Shown one piece after another: positions 45,108-52,071 of a stretch of 52,071 nt of DNA. The stretch spans positions 1 to 52,071 of the forward strand of contig LEKJ01000008.1 in assembly GCA_029852775.1 (NCBI GenBank). Reading direction: 5' to 3'. Numbering within the stretch: position 1 is the stretch's first letter; each line of letters starts with the position of its first letter. The position numbers were made by a program, and so were the translations under genes. A model generated the notes under the pieces. It was not told the origin of the DNA, did not search any database, and saw only the letters and a program-made list of their open reading frames with translations. This DNA is from Pasteurellaceae bacterium LFhippo2 (GTDB taxonomy: Bacteria > Pseudomonadota > Gammaproteobacteria > Enterobacterales > Pasteurellaceae).

Positions 45108-46385
45108 ATGAACTTATACAACATCAAACACCCCGAAGAACAAGTAAATTTTGCGCAAGGCGTTCGTCAAGGCTTAGGTAAAGATCAAGGGCTTTTCTTC
45201 CCTGAAGTTTTTCCTAAATTTGACGATATCGACGCACTACTCGACTTACCTTTAGTTGAGCGTAGCCAAAAAATCTTATCAGCGATTATCGGCGATGAGC
45301 TCCCACAAGAGACCTTAAACGCTATCGTAAAAAATGCATTTACTTTCCCTGCTCCAGTTGCAAAAGTAAATGATGATATTTATGCCTTAGAACTTTTCCA
45401 CGGTCCAACTTTAGCATTTAAAGACTTTGGCGGTCGTTTTATGGCACAAGCATTAGCAACAGTACGTGGCGACGGTAAAATCACTATCTTAACCGCAACT
45501 TCTGGCGATACTGGTGCGGCTGTAGCTCACGCGTTCTACGGCTTAGAAAACATTAATGTTGTTATCCTTTATCCAAAAGGCAAAATCAGCCCATTACAAG
45601 AAAAATTATTCTGTACCTTAGGCGGTAATATTCGCACAGTGGCAATTGAGTCAGACTTTGACGCTTGCCAAGCATTAGTAAAACAAGCCTTTGATGACGC
45701 TGAACTTCGCCAAGCTATCGGCTTAAACTCTGCAAACTCAATCAATATCAGCCGTTTATTAGCGCAAGTATGTTACTACTTTGAAGCAGTAGCACAACTA
45801 CCAAAAGAGAAGCGTGCGGAAGTGGTTGTATCTGTGCCAAGTGGTAACTTCGGTAACTTAACCGCTGGTTTAATTGCCAAAACATTAGGTTTACCAATTA
45901 AACGCTTTATCGCTTCAACTAACGCAAATGACACTGTGCCACGTTACCTTAAATCAGGTAAGTGGGAGCCAAATGCAACAGTTGCAACCCTTTCAAATGC
46001 AATGGATGTAAGCCGTCCAAACAACTGGCCACGTGTTGAAGAACTATTTAAACGCAACGGCTGGAGCTTAGCAGATTTAGGTTCTATCGCATTAAATGAT
46101 GATGAAACCGAAGCTGCGTTAAAAGCGCAATATGCAGAAGGCTACTTATGTGAGCCACACGGTGCAATCGCATACCAAGCATTAAAAGACCAACTTCAAG
46201 CCGGCGAAACAGGTATCTTCCTATGTACCGCACACCCTGCGAAATTTAAAGAGTCAGTAGAGCGTATTTTAGAGATCGAACTTCCGTTACCAGAAGCCTT
46301 AGATAAACATAATCGAATGGAATTATTATCTGACACTATGGCAGATGATTTTGCGAAATTACGTGAATATTTATTAGCGAAGTAA
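45108..46385 (+). CDS. thrC: Threonine synthase
   Basis: The 425-residue PLP enzyme converts O-phosphohomoserine to threonine. The PLP-binding lysine lies in HGPTLAFKDFGG, and ATSGDTGAA and VPSGNFGN bind the cofactor phosphate. The start at MNLYNIKHPEEQ has AAGGA before it; an upstream in-frame TTG lies within the promoter. Unlike the usual thrA-thrB-thrC order, thrC stands alone here, next to divergent gpsA. Confidence 0.97.
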   Translation: MNLYNIKHPEEQVNFAQGVRQGLGKDQGLFFPEVFPKFDDIDALLDLPLVERSQKILSAIIGDELPQETLNAIVKNAFTFPAPVAKVNDDIYALELFHGPTLAFKDFGGRFMAQALATVRGDGKITILTATSGDTGAAVAHAFYGLENINVVILYPKGKISPLQEKLFCTLGGNIRTVAIESDFDACQALVKQAFDDAELRQAIGLNSANSINISRLLAQVCYYFEAVAQLPKEKRAEVVVSVPSGNFGNLTAGLIAKTLGLPIKRFIASTNANDTVPRYLKSGKWEPNATVATLSNAMDVSRPNNWPRVEELFKRNGWSLADLGSIALNDDETEAALKAQYAEGYLCEPHGAIAYQALKDQLQAGETGIFLCTAHPAKFKESVERILEIELPLPEALDKHNRMELLSDTMADDFAKLREYLLAK

Positions 46386-46398
46386 TTGAAAGATAAGC

Positions 46399-46431
46399 AA
46401 AAGGGGACAAATTTTAATTTGTCCCCTTTTT
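46399..46431 (+). terminator. Terminator after thrC
   Basis: AAAAGGGGACAAATT / AATTTGTCCCCTTTT form a 15-bp stem with a two-base loop and a T-run. It probably works on both strands. Confidence 0.9.
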
Positions 46432-46444
46432 GTATTAATTGCAT

Positions 46445-46462
46445 GGCGGGATAAATCCCGCC
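46445..46462 (-). terminator. Hairpin downstream of valS
   Basis: GGCGGGAT / ATCCCGCC form an 8-bp stem around AA. The following minus-strand sequence is weak in U, so the large stem at 46399-46431 may supply the actual stop. Confidence 0.5.
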
Positions 46463-46471
46463 AGTCACACA

Positions 46472-49330
46472 TTATAAAGCCTCAATCGCCTTATATTGCG
46501 CTTTCAGTTTTTCTAAACCTTCTTGGTAGCCTTGCATTTTTTCGCGCTCTTTAGCAATTACTGCTTCAGGGGCTTTTGCGACAAAGGCTTCGTTGCCAAG
46601 TTTGTTTTCGATACGGCTGATTTCACCTTGCTGTTTCTCGATCTCTTTGGTTAAACGAGCGAGTTCAGCGTCTTTATTGATAAAGCCTGCCATTGGTACG
46701 AATAACTCTGCACTACCCACTAATTTCGCCACTGATAATGGTGCTTCTTCGCCTTTGTTTAGGGTTGAAACATTATCCAGTTTTGCCATAGCTTGTAATA
46801 ACGCTTTGTTGTTTTCTAATACCGTTAATTCTTCCGCTGATAAGTTACGTAAGATTAGATCTAAACCTTTGCTTGGCGCAATGTTGCTTTCTGCACGGAT
46901 ATTACGTACTGCAACAATGATCTCTTTGATCCAGTTGATCTGTTTTTCCGCTTCCTCATCAGTCGCCTCTGCTTTCGGGAATGGTTGTAACATAATGGTG
47001 TCACCATTCACGCCTGCAAAGCCTTTCACTTGTTGCCAGATTTCTTCAGTGATAAATGGCATTACTGGGTGAGTTAAGCGTAATAACTTCTCTAACACAT
47101 TCACAAGAATTTTACTTGCGCCACGTTTTTGTGCGCTTGTGCCTGTTGCGAATACCGGTTTAGTTAATTCTAAGTACCAGTCACAGAATTGGTTCCAAGT
47201 GAATTCATATAACGCATTTGCCACTAAGTCGAAACGGTATTGGCTTAACGCCGTGCGGAATGTTTCTACCGTACGGTTGAATTCCGATTGGATCCAACGG
47301 TCTGCCAAGCTGTATTCCACGTCGCCTTCGCTTAAATCTAATTTATCGTTAGTTAATACGAAACGGCTCGCATTCCATAATTTATTACAGAAGTTGCGGT
47401 AACCTTCTAAACGTTTCATATCCCAGTTAATGTCACGACCATTGCTTGCCAGTGCTGCTAGGGTGAAACGTAATGCGTCAGTACCGTGTGCGGCAATACC
47501 GTTCTCGAATTCTTTACGAGTTGCTTTAGCAATTTTCTCCGCCAATTGCGGCTGCATCATATTGCCGGTACGTTTTTCTAATAAATCTTCAAGGCTGATA
47601 CCGTCAATCATATCGATTGGGTCTAATACATTACCTTTCGATTTCGACATTTTTTGACCCTGTTCGTCACGGATTAAGCCCGTTACATACACGGTTTTGA
47701 ATGGCACTTGCGGTTTACCGTTTTCATCTTTGATGAAGTGCATGGTAAACATAATCATACGTGCAACCCAGAAGAAGATGATGTCAAAACCAGTGATTAA
47801 CACATCCGTCGGGTGGAACATTTTTAAGTCTTTAGTCTGTTCTGGCCAGCCTAAGGTTGAGAATGTCCATAAACCTGATGAGAACCACGTATCAAGTACG
47901 TCTTCATCTTGTTTTAACACTAAATCCGCCGGTAAGTTGTATTTTGCACGCACTTCCGCTTCATCACGTGCTACGTACACGTTGCCCGCTTCATCGTACC
48001 ACGCAGGGATACGGTGCCCCCACCATAATTGGCGCGAGATACACCAGTCTTGAATATCACGCATCCAAGAGAAGTAAAGGTTTTCATACTGTTTTGGTAC
48101 AAATTGGATTTCGCCGTCTTCCACTGCTTTGGTTGCTACTTCTGCAAGTGGTTTTACGCTCACATACCATTGGTCAGTCAGCATTGGTTCGATTGGCACA
48201 CCACCACGGTCGCCGTAAGGCACTTTTAAGTCGTGTGGTTTGATTTCGTCTAATAAGCCTAATGCTTCAAAGTCAGCCACGATTTTCTTACGAGCCGCAA
48301 AACGCTCTAAACCTTGATAGTCCGCAGGGATTTTCGCTTCGTAAGTCGCTAATAGTTTACCGTCTGTACCGATAATTTCCGCTTCCGCACGAATGTCCGC
48401 ATTTAAGGTTAATACGTTTACCATTGGTAATTGATGGCGTTTACCTACTTCGTAATCGTTAAAGTCATGAGCAGGGGTAATTTTTACCACACCGGTACCA
48501 AATTCACGATCTACATAATCATCAGCGATAATCGGGATTTCACGGTTGGCTAATGGTAATACCACAGTTTTACCGATAAGCGATTGATAACGCTCATCTT
48601 CTGGGTGAACGGCAACCGCTGTATCACCTAACATTGTTTCAGGACGAGTAGTTGCTACCACTAAGTAATCTTTACCGTCAGCGGTTTTTGCACCATTTGC
48701 TAATGGATAGCGGAAATGCCAAAGCGAGCCTTTGCTCTCTTTGTTTTCAACTTCTAAATCTGAAATCGCTGTGTGAAGTTTCGGGTCCCAGTTTACAAGG
48801 CGTTTACCACGATAAATTAAGCCTTCTTCGTGTAAACGAACGAACACTTCTTTCACCGCATTAGATAAACCTTCATCCATAGTGAAACGCTCACGATCCC
48901 AGTCGATTGAGTTCCCTAAACGGCGCATTTGCTGGCTGATTGTGCCACCTGAATAAGCTTTCCAGTCCCAGATTTTGTTGATAAAGGCTTCACGGCCGTA
49001 ATCGTGACGAGTTTTGTTCTCTTCCGCCGCAATTTTACGCTCAACCACCATCTGCGTTGCAATACCTGCGTGGTCAGTACCTGTCTGCCATAGGGTATTG
49101 TTGCCTTCCATACGGTTAAAACGGATTAAGGTATCCATTAACGTTTGTTGGAAAGCGTGGCCCATATGTAAGCTACCGGTTACATTCGGCGGCGGAATTG
49201 CGATACAGTAACTTGGTACGTCTGGGTTTTCATTCGGTTTAAAATAACCTTGCTCTTCCCAGTGTTTATAAAGTGCTTGTTCTACCGCAGACGCATCAAA
49301 GCGATCTGCCATTTGGAATTTTTGTGTCAT
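46472..49330 (-). CDS. valS: Valyl-tRNA synthetase
   Basis: The 952-residue class I synthetase charges valine tRNA. The HIGH-type motif is [14 protein letters not shown] and the KMSKS motif is [14 protein letters not shown]. An editing domain lies between them, and the anticodon-binding domain and C-terminal coiled coil (about 880-950, [20 protein letters not shown]) follow. Complete in length. In E. coli it directly follows holC; here five small genes lie between the two, and valS begins 27 bases after the last of them. Confidence 0.98.
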   Translation of the reverse strand: MTQKFQMADRFDASAVEQALYKHWEEQGYFKPNENPDVPSYCIAIPPPNVTGSLHMGHAFQQTLMDTLIRFNRMEGNNTLWQTGTDHAGIATQMVVERKIAAEENKTRHDYGREAFINKIWDWKAYSGGTISQQMRRLGNSIDWDRERFTMDEGLSNAVKEVFVRLHEEGLIYRGKRLVNWDPKLHTAISDLEVENKESKGSLWHFRYPLANGAKTADGKDYLVVATTRPETMLGDTAVAVHPEDERYQSLIGKTVVLPLANREIPIIADDYVDREFGTGVVKITPAHDFNDYEVGKRHQLPMVNVLTLNADIRAEAEIIGTDGKLLATYEAKIPADYQGLERFAARKKIVADFEALGLLDEIKPHDLKVPYGDRGGVPIEPMLTDQWYVSVKPLAEVATKAVEDGEIQFVPKQYENLYFSWMRDIQDWCISRQLWWGHRIPAWYDEAGNVYVARDEAEVRAKYNLPADLVLKQDEDVLDTWFSSGLWTFSTLGWPEQTKDLKMFHPTDVLITGFDIIFFWVARMIMFTMHFIKDENGKPQVPFKTVYVTGLIRDEQGQKMSKSKGNVLDPIDMIDGISLEDLLEKRTGNMMQPQLAEKIAKATRKEFENGIAAHGTDALRFTLAALASNGRDINWDMKRLEGYRNFCNKLWNASRFVLTNDKLDLSEGDVEYSLADRWIQSEFNRTVETFRTALSQYRFDLVANALYEFTWNQFCDWYLELTKPVFATGTSAQKRGASKILVNVLEKLLRLTHPVMPFITEEIWQQVKGFAGVNGDTIMLQPFPKAEATDEEAEKQINWIKEIIVAVRNIRAESNIAPSKGLDLILRNLSAEELTVLENNKALLQAMAKLDNVSTLNKGEEAPLSVAKLVGSAELFVPMAGFINKDAELARLTKEIEKQQGEISRIENKLGNEAFVAKAPEAVIAKEREKMQGYQEGLEKLKAQYKAIEAL

Positions 49331-49357
49331 TTTAGTTCTCTTGTTTAAATTAAATAT

Positions 49358-49627
49358 TTAATTATCTTCCATTTCGATATCATATTCTTCACCTGTTTCG
49401 TCATCTACTAACGTCCCAGTTAAATCAGGATACAAATCTAAATATCCAGTTCTACAGTTTCTATATCCAAGATCACAATATACAACGTTGCCTTCTCCCA
49501 TGTACTGATGATCATACTCAGTTATAGAAAAATACTCTCCTGTTGTATAGTTATATCCATCCCAAGCAATAGATATACTAGAACTAAATAAAAGAATAGA
49601 TAAGATAGAAATTTTGGTTAAATTCAT
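49358..49627 (-). CDS. Secreted DUF5334-type small protein
   Basis: The 89-residue protein has a signal peptide (MNLTKISILSILLFSSSISIA) and a mature acidic domain beginning WDGYNYTTGEYFSI. It has two cysteines (in VVYCDLGYRNC) and ends in an acidic DDETGEEYDIEMEDN. The pattern recalls DUF5334, a short periplasmic family of unknown function. It starts 10 bases after the 62-residue gene and 27 bases before valS, so it is the last member of the inserted cassette or an independent gene sharing its transcript. Confidence 0.7.
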   Translation of the reverse strand: MNLTKISILSILLFSSSISIAWDGYNYTTGEYFSITEYDHQYMGEGNVVYCDLGYRNCRTGYLDLYPDLTGTLVDDETGEEYDIEMEDN

Positions 49628-49637
49628 AGTTTTCCGC

Positions 49638-49826
49638 TCACAATGAATTTAAAAAAGCTTTATTGCGTATAAGCAAGAACTTTTTCTGTGCCGTCAGGAT
49701 GTGCTCTACTAAAGTACCATCTGCTTTTTTAAAGGTTAGTACTTCGTGTTTCATTTTTTCTTCCATCCAAGCAGAAAATAACACTTTCAATTCTTGCTGT
49801 TGTTTTAAAACTTCTTCTTTAGTCAT
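49638..49826 (-). CDS. Small protein of the holC-valS cassette (62 residues, unrecognised)
   Basis: I do not recognise this family. The protein is soluble, largely helical and charged (EEVLKQQQELKVLFSAWMEE near the N-terminus), with no signal peptide. Its ATG overlaps the DUF3791 stop by 8 bases (ATGACTAA), the same style of overlap as between the first two cassette genes, so I take it as a real, coupled gene. A partner or antitoxin-like role is inferred only from size and position. Confidence 0.6.
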   Translation of the reverse strand: MTKEEVLKQQQELKVLFSAWMEEKMKHEVLTFKKADGTLVEHILTAQKKFLLIRNKAFLNSL

Positions 49827-50028
49827 TGCGACTTTTCTCCACCATCAACTTATCAATATCCTCAAACGCATTTTGTAAGCGTTCAACGTGATAAATTTCA
49901 TACATATCAAAGATAAATTGAGTAAGTTCTAATTCTTCCCACTGCTTTAAAATTTGATCGGCAGAAGTCTGTTTATATTCGGCATAACGCTCTAGCAGAT
50001 AAATAAAAAATTCACTTTCTTTGCTCAT
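49819..50028 (-). CDS. DUF3791-family small protein
   Basis: The 69-residue protein matches the DUF3791 pattern: a helical N-terminus (FFIYLLERYAEYKQTSADQIL) and the typical YEIYHVERLQNAFEDID C-terminal half. Its start shares one base with the stop of the upstream 81-residue gene (TAATG), and GAGGT lies six to seven bases before the ATG. DUF3791 genes are often found beside DUF3990 genes. The role is unknown; a small helical antitoxin or chaperone of the DUF3990 enzyme is a reasonable hypothesis. Confidence 0.72.
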   Translation of the reverse strand: MSKESEFFIYLLERYAEYKQTSADQILKQWEELELTQFIFDMYEIYHVERLQNAFEDIDKLMVEKSRND

Positions 50029-50273
50029 TAGTTACCTCGAATATAGATTGAATTTCTCGGTTCGCCAGTGATTTTTTCATTTTCCCATAAATCAAAAATG
50101 ATTTTCGGGCTAACTTTATAAAGCTCTAATTCAGGATCAATCAACATCTGATACGTTTCAGATTGAATAAAAGATTTTACCGCTTTTAATTCATCAAAGC
50201 CGTATTTTTCCACAATATCACGGGTTACTTGGCGGTCAAAAAAATCTAAGGTTCTCGCAGGGATTTTATTCAT
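50028..50273 (-). CDS. Small partner protein of the DUF3990 cassette (81 residues)
   Basis: The protein begins MNKIPARTLDFFDRQVTRDI and contains KYGFDELKAVKSFIQSETYQ, an acidic stretch, SPKIIFDLWENEKITGEPR and a final SIYIRG. It is soluble and helical. The family is unnamed to me, but this kind of S-x-T-Y / TG-x-P-R protein is what I would expect beside DUF3990 genes. Its ATG lies inside the end of the DUF3990 gene (8-base overlap, ATGAATAA) with GAGGA upstream, indicating coupled translation. It is the best antitoxin candidate because it directly follows the enzyme. Confidence 0.65.
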   Translation of the reverse strand: MNKIPARTLDFFDRQVTRDIVEKYGFDELKAVKSFIQSETYQMLIDPELELYKVSPKIIFDLWENEKITGEPRNSIYIRGN

Positions 50274-50748
50274 AGATTTTAGCTTCCTCAAATGTGAGTA
50301 AATCAAGTGCTTTTTGAGTTAAAAACGCATATTGATCCGTTAAATTTTGTGGTAATAAACGGGCTACAGCTTCTTGCTTGGTATAACGCCCGTCCATATA
50401 GTCATCAATAACAGGTAATGTCGCATCATTTGCTACGGGACCCATCACTAAATCATAATTTGTGGTTAAATTTAGCCCTTTACGGTTAGCAACAACAAAA
50501 TCGAGCCATTCATCATTAGCTGTTTCAAAATGCAAAACATTTAAACTTGTTAGTAAAGATTGATTAAGTTGGTAACTATTTACAATTGCTTGTCCCGATT
50601 GACGTCTTTTAGTGACAACCTTTGCCCAACGGATAGCTTGGTTAATATTTGAAGTTAAATAGAAACCTGCTCCAAAATCTAATGCTCGTAGATTTGGGAA
50701 TAATTCAGGTTGTTTAACTTCAACATTACTACCGTGATAAAGGTTCAT
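50266..50748 (-). CDS. DUF3990-family protein, predicted ADP-ribosyltransferase fold
   Basis: The 160-residue protein begins MNLYHGSNVEVKQPELFPNL and matches DUF3990. The LYHGS start (His5) and DFGAGFYLTSNINQAIRWA block (Tyr30) resemble the first two motifs of H-Y-E-type ADP-ribosyltransferases. A candidate third motif is in LTDQYAFLTQKAL (Gln139 rather than a clear Glu), so catalysis is not certain. No signal peptide or membrane segment is seen, so it should be cytosolic. It is first in the cassette, after an AAGGAAAC ribosome binding site. Its upstream gap carries a USS and a REP unit. Confidence 0.75.
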   Translation of the reverse strand: MNLYHGSNVEVKQPELFPNLRALDFGAGFYLTSNINQAIRWAKVVTKRRQSGQAIVNSYQLNQSLLTSLNVLHFETANDEWLDFVVANRKGLNLTTNYDLVMGPVANDATLPVIDDYMDGRYTKQEAVARLLPQNLTDQYAFLTQKALDLLTFEEAKIYE

Positions 50749-50767
50749 TGTTTGTTTCCTTAATCAT

Positions 50768-50776
50768 ACAAGCGGT
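50768..50776 (+). repeat. DNA uptake signal sequence upstream of the DUF3990 gene
   Basis: Exact ACAAGCGGT followed by an A/T-rich stretch ending TTTTGCAAAT. It lies in the 111-base gap between holC and the cassette. Confidence 0.85.
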
Positions 50777-50801
50777 TGATTTTCTCTGATTTTTTGCAAA
50801 T

Positions 50802-50823
50802 GGTGCGTTTACACGCACCCTAC
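50802..50823 (-). repeat. REP-like unit (CTAC end) between holC and the DUF3990 gene
   Basis: GGTGCGT and ACGCACC pair around TTAC-type bases, and the unit ends in CTAC, the inverse of the GTAG foot of the other REP-like units. Confidence 0.6.
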
Positions 50824-50859
50824 AGATTTTTCCGCATTGACTCAATAAAAGATTTATAA

Positions 50860-51297
50860 CTATGCCTGTTCCGTCACTAACTGCCACCCAAGCTGTCGAT
50901 ACTGTTTATATCGCTCTCGTGCCAACGCTTTTTGTTCTTCATCTATAGGCACAAAGTCGATAATTTGATTAAAGCTATTGATAAAGTCAGGTAGTTGGCT
51001 TTGTAGTGAAATCAAAATATCACGGCGTTGTGCATTACGTTTACCTTGCCAACTAATCTCGATAGGTGTCGCATAAGTGGTTACTTCGCCTGATAGATTA
51101 TGTGGCACAAAATCATCGGGTTCTCTTGACCATAACGCCTCATCAATCGCTAACGCTTGTTGTTCAGTTTCACAAGAGATAATCACACGTTTACCTAATC
51201 GCCACGCTTTAGCAGCTAAATCACAAGCAAGTGCTTCTTGGGCTGAAAGTTCGCCTGCGGTTTCTTGGCTAAGTAGGTAAAATTGGACTTGTTTCAC
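50860..51297 (-). CDS. holC: DNA polymerase III chi subunit
   Basis: The 145-residue protein is HolC (chi), which links the clamp loader to SSB. Family segments include VQFYLLSQ at the start, LACDLAAKAWRLGKRVIIS, LWSREPDDFVPHN and the C-terminal RERYKQYRQLGW. The start codon is GTG (51297-51295), preceded by AGGGT. In E. coli it is next to valS; here it lies upstream of the inserted cassette. The 193-base gap 51298-51490 on its other side shows only a degenerate USS (near 51411) and no gene or terminator I can support. Confidence 0.95.
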   Translation of the reverse strand: MKQVQFYLLSQETAGELSAQEALACDLAAKAWRLGKRVIISCETEQQALAIDEALWSREPDDFVPHNLSGEVTTYATPIEISWQGKRNAQRRDILISLQSQLPDFINSFNQIIDFVPIDEEQKALARERYKQYRQLGWQLVTEQA

Positions 51298-51490
51298 GAT
51301 TGACCCTATGAGTATAGCAATTTATTTAGAAAACGAATGATTTTAACGGAATTGAAGAGAAATTGAAAATTTAAGCAACGTTTTTTGCAAAAAATTTTAG
51401 AAAATAGACTGCTTGTGATAATACAAACGGCTTATTTGGTTATTGTGAGTCAAATAGCTTAGGCAGCACAATAATAGCTCGTTGTTTGCT

Positions 51491-52036
51491 CTATTTGGTT
51501 TTATTCCAGGGCATTACCGCCAATAAGCGCGCCATTCCGCAAAACCCCGTTACGCCTGCAAATAGCAATCCCGCTCCTACAAATCCTGATAAAAAGTGAA
51601 AAGCAGGGCTAGCCGTATAGCCAAGTACCGCACCAAGTAATGCCAATGAACCCGCTGCGATTTGCACCTGACGCATTAATTCTAAAGGCTGTTTAGCATC
51701 AATTTTTGTTGCAAAGCCGACTTTCTTCCAGCCATCAATACCGCCTTCAAGTAAAAACACTTGGCTTCCTTGTGGTGCAATTTGGCTAAGTAACTGTGAA
51801 GCATTTTTAGTGCGCATACCTGATTTACAATGAAAGATAATTTCTTTTGCTTGGATATTTTCTGATAAACCTGTTGCTTGTAATTGTGATAAAGGTTGCA
51901 ACATTGCGCCTTCAATATGTTCACGGCGATGTTCATCACTATTACGAATATCAATTAAAACGGCGCCTTGTTGGATTTTAGCTTGGGCTTCTTGGGCTGA
52001 AATTGTTGAAATTGTTGAAATTGTTGAAATTGGCAT
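51491..52036 (-). CDS. Rhodanese-domain protein with C-terminal DUF2892-type membrane segments
   Basis: The 181-residue protein has a rhodanese domain (about 12-110) with active-site Cys70 in IIFHCKSGMRTKN. Two hydrophobic segments (about 124-170) of the DUF2892 type (MRQVQIAAGSLALLGAVLGY, GFCGMARLLAVMPW) follow. It should be a membrane-tethered sulfurtransferase or sulfur carrier. The first residues repeat I-S-T three times, from a 9-base tandem repeat. A good GGAG ribosome binding site precedes the ATG. The substrate is unknown. Confidence 0.88.
   Translation of the reverse strand: MPISTISTISTISAQEAQAKIQQGAVLIDIRNSDEHRREHIEGAMLQPLSQLQATGLSENIQAKEIIFHCKSGMRTKNASQLLSQIAPQGSQVFLLEGGIDGWKKVGFATKIDAKQPLELMRQVQIAAGSLALLGAVLGYTASPAFHFLSGFVGAGLLFAGVTGFCGMARLLAVMPWNKTK
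51999..52032. repeat. 9-base tandem repeat at the start of the rhodanese gene
   Basis: GAAATTGTT occurs three times plus most of a fourth unit. It codes on the minus strand for repeated I-S-T. Gain or loss of units would not change the frame. Confidence 0.85.
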
Positions 52037-52071
52037 ATTTTCTCCTTATAAAAAACCGCTTACTATTACTG

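Noticed and set aside
49358-50748. Prophage or insertion-sequence origin of the holC-valS cassette
   Set aside because: No integrase, transposase, terminal inverted repeats or target duplication could be seen in or next to it.

Overview
The window is chromosomal DNA of a Pasteurellaceae bacterium. Protein families, gene order (rpsL-rpsG-fusA-tuf; oapA-oapB; ygiW-qseBC; dut-slmA-yheU) and low GC all fit this family. Eight exact copies of the uptake signal core ACAAGCGGT (either strand), several followed by an A/T-rich stretch ending in TTTGCAAA, place it in the Actinobacillus pleuropneumoniae-type uptake clade (Actinobacillus, Mannheimia, Bibersteinia and relatives) rather than the Haemophilus type (AAGTGCGGT). 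I cannot name the species from sequence alone. No rRNA, tRNA, CRISPR array, prophage or intact insertion sequence was seen.

Layout. 1-3412: the str operon on the minus strand behind a near-consensus promoter, running off the left edge into tuf. 3505-12661: housekeeping genes (hemH, a YedE-type transporter, pepO, a DUF805 protein, prfC, rlmB, ilvC). 12999-21978: a surface and envelope block with two autotransporters around ppa, an M48 lipoprotein protease and an SLC13-type permease. 22026-26012: waaC, waaF (lipopolysaccharide core heptosyltransferases) behind oapB and oapA. 26267-29693: comEA, psd and ccmG-ccmH-ccmI. 29779-32802: ygiW and the QseBC two-component system, interrupted and flanked by inverted repeats. 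32845-38527: xerC, crp, yheU, slmA, dut, coaBC, xerD and a small membrane protein. 38514-46385: tilS, a tri-haem cytochrome c peroxidase broken by an in-frame TGA, dapE, yffB, cysE, gpsA, thrC. 46472-52071: valS, a five-gene accessory cassette, holC and a rhodanese membrane protein.

The most unusual region is 49358-50748. In E. coli holC and valS are neighbours; here they are separated by a tightly overlapping minus-strand cassette. It begins with a DUF3990 protein that looks like an ADP-ribosyltransferase-fold enzyme, followed by an 81-residue protein, a DUF3791 protein, a 62-residue protein and a secreted DUF5334 protein. The compact, translationally coupled arrangement resembles a toxin with small partner proteins. 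The function is inferred and not demonstrated.

The window is also rich in small dispersed repeats. One family has CTCTCCC/GGGAGAG palindromes with a TTGCTGAACGCAA hairpin (between prfC and rlmB, inside the ccm operon, and as two inverted copies either side of qseBC). A second family is REP-like, with GTAG at the foot of short hairpins. A third palindrome has entered the tilS reading frame and adds about twelve residues. Regulatory signals that can be read directly include a QseB-type CTTAA-N6-CTTAA box before ygiW, a CRP-S-like competence site before comEA, a 13-bp inverted repeat over the ilvC promoter and a possible FNR box before the peroxidase gene.
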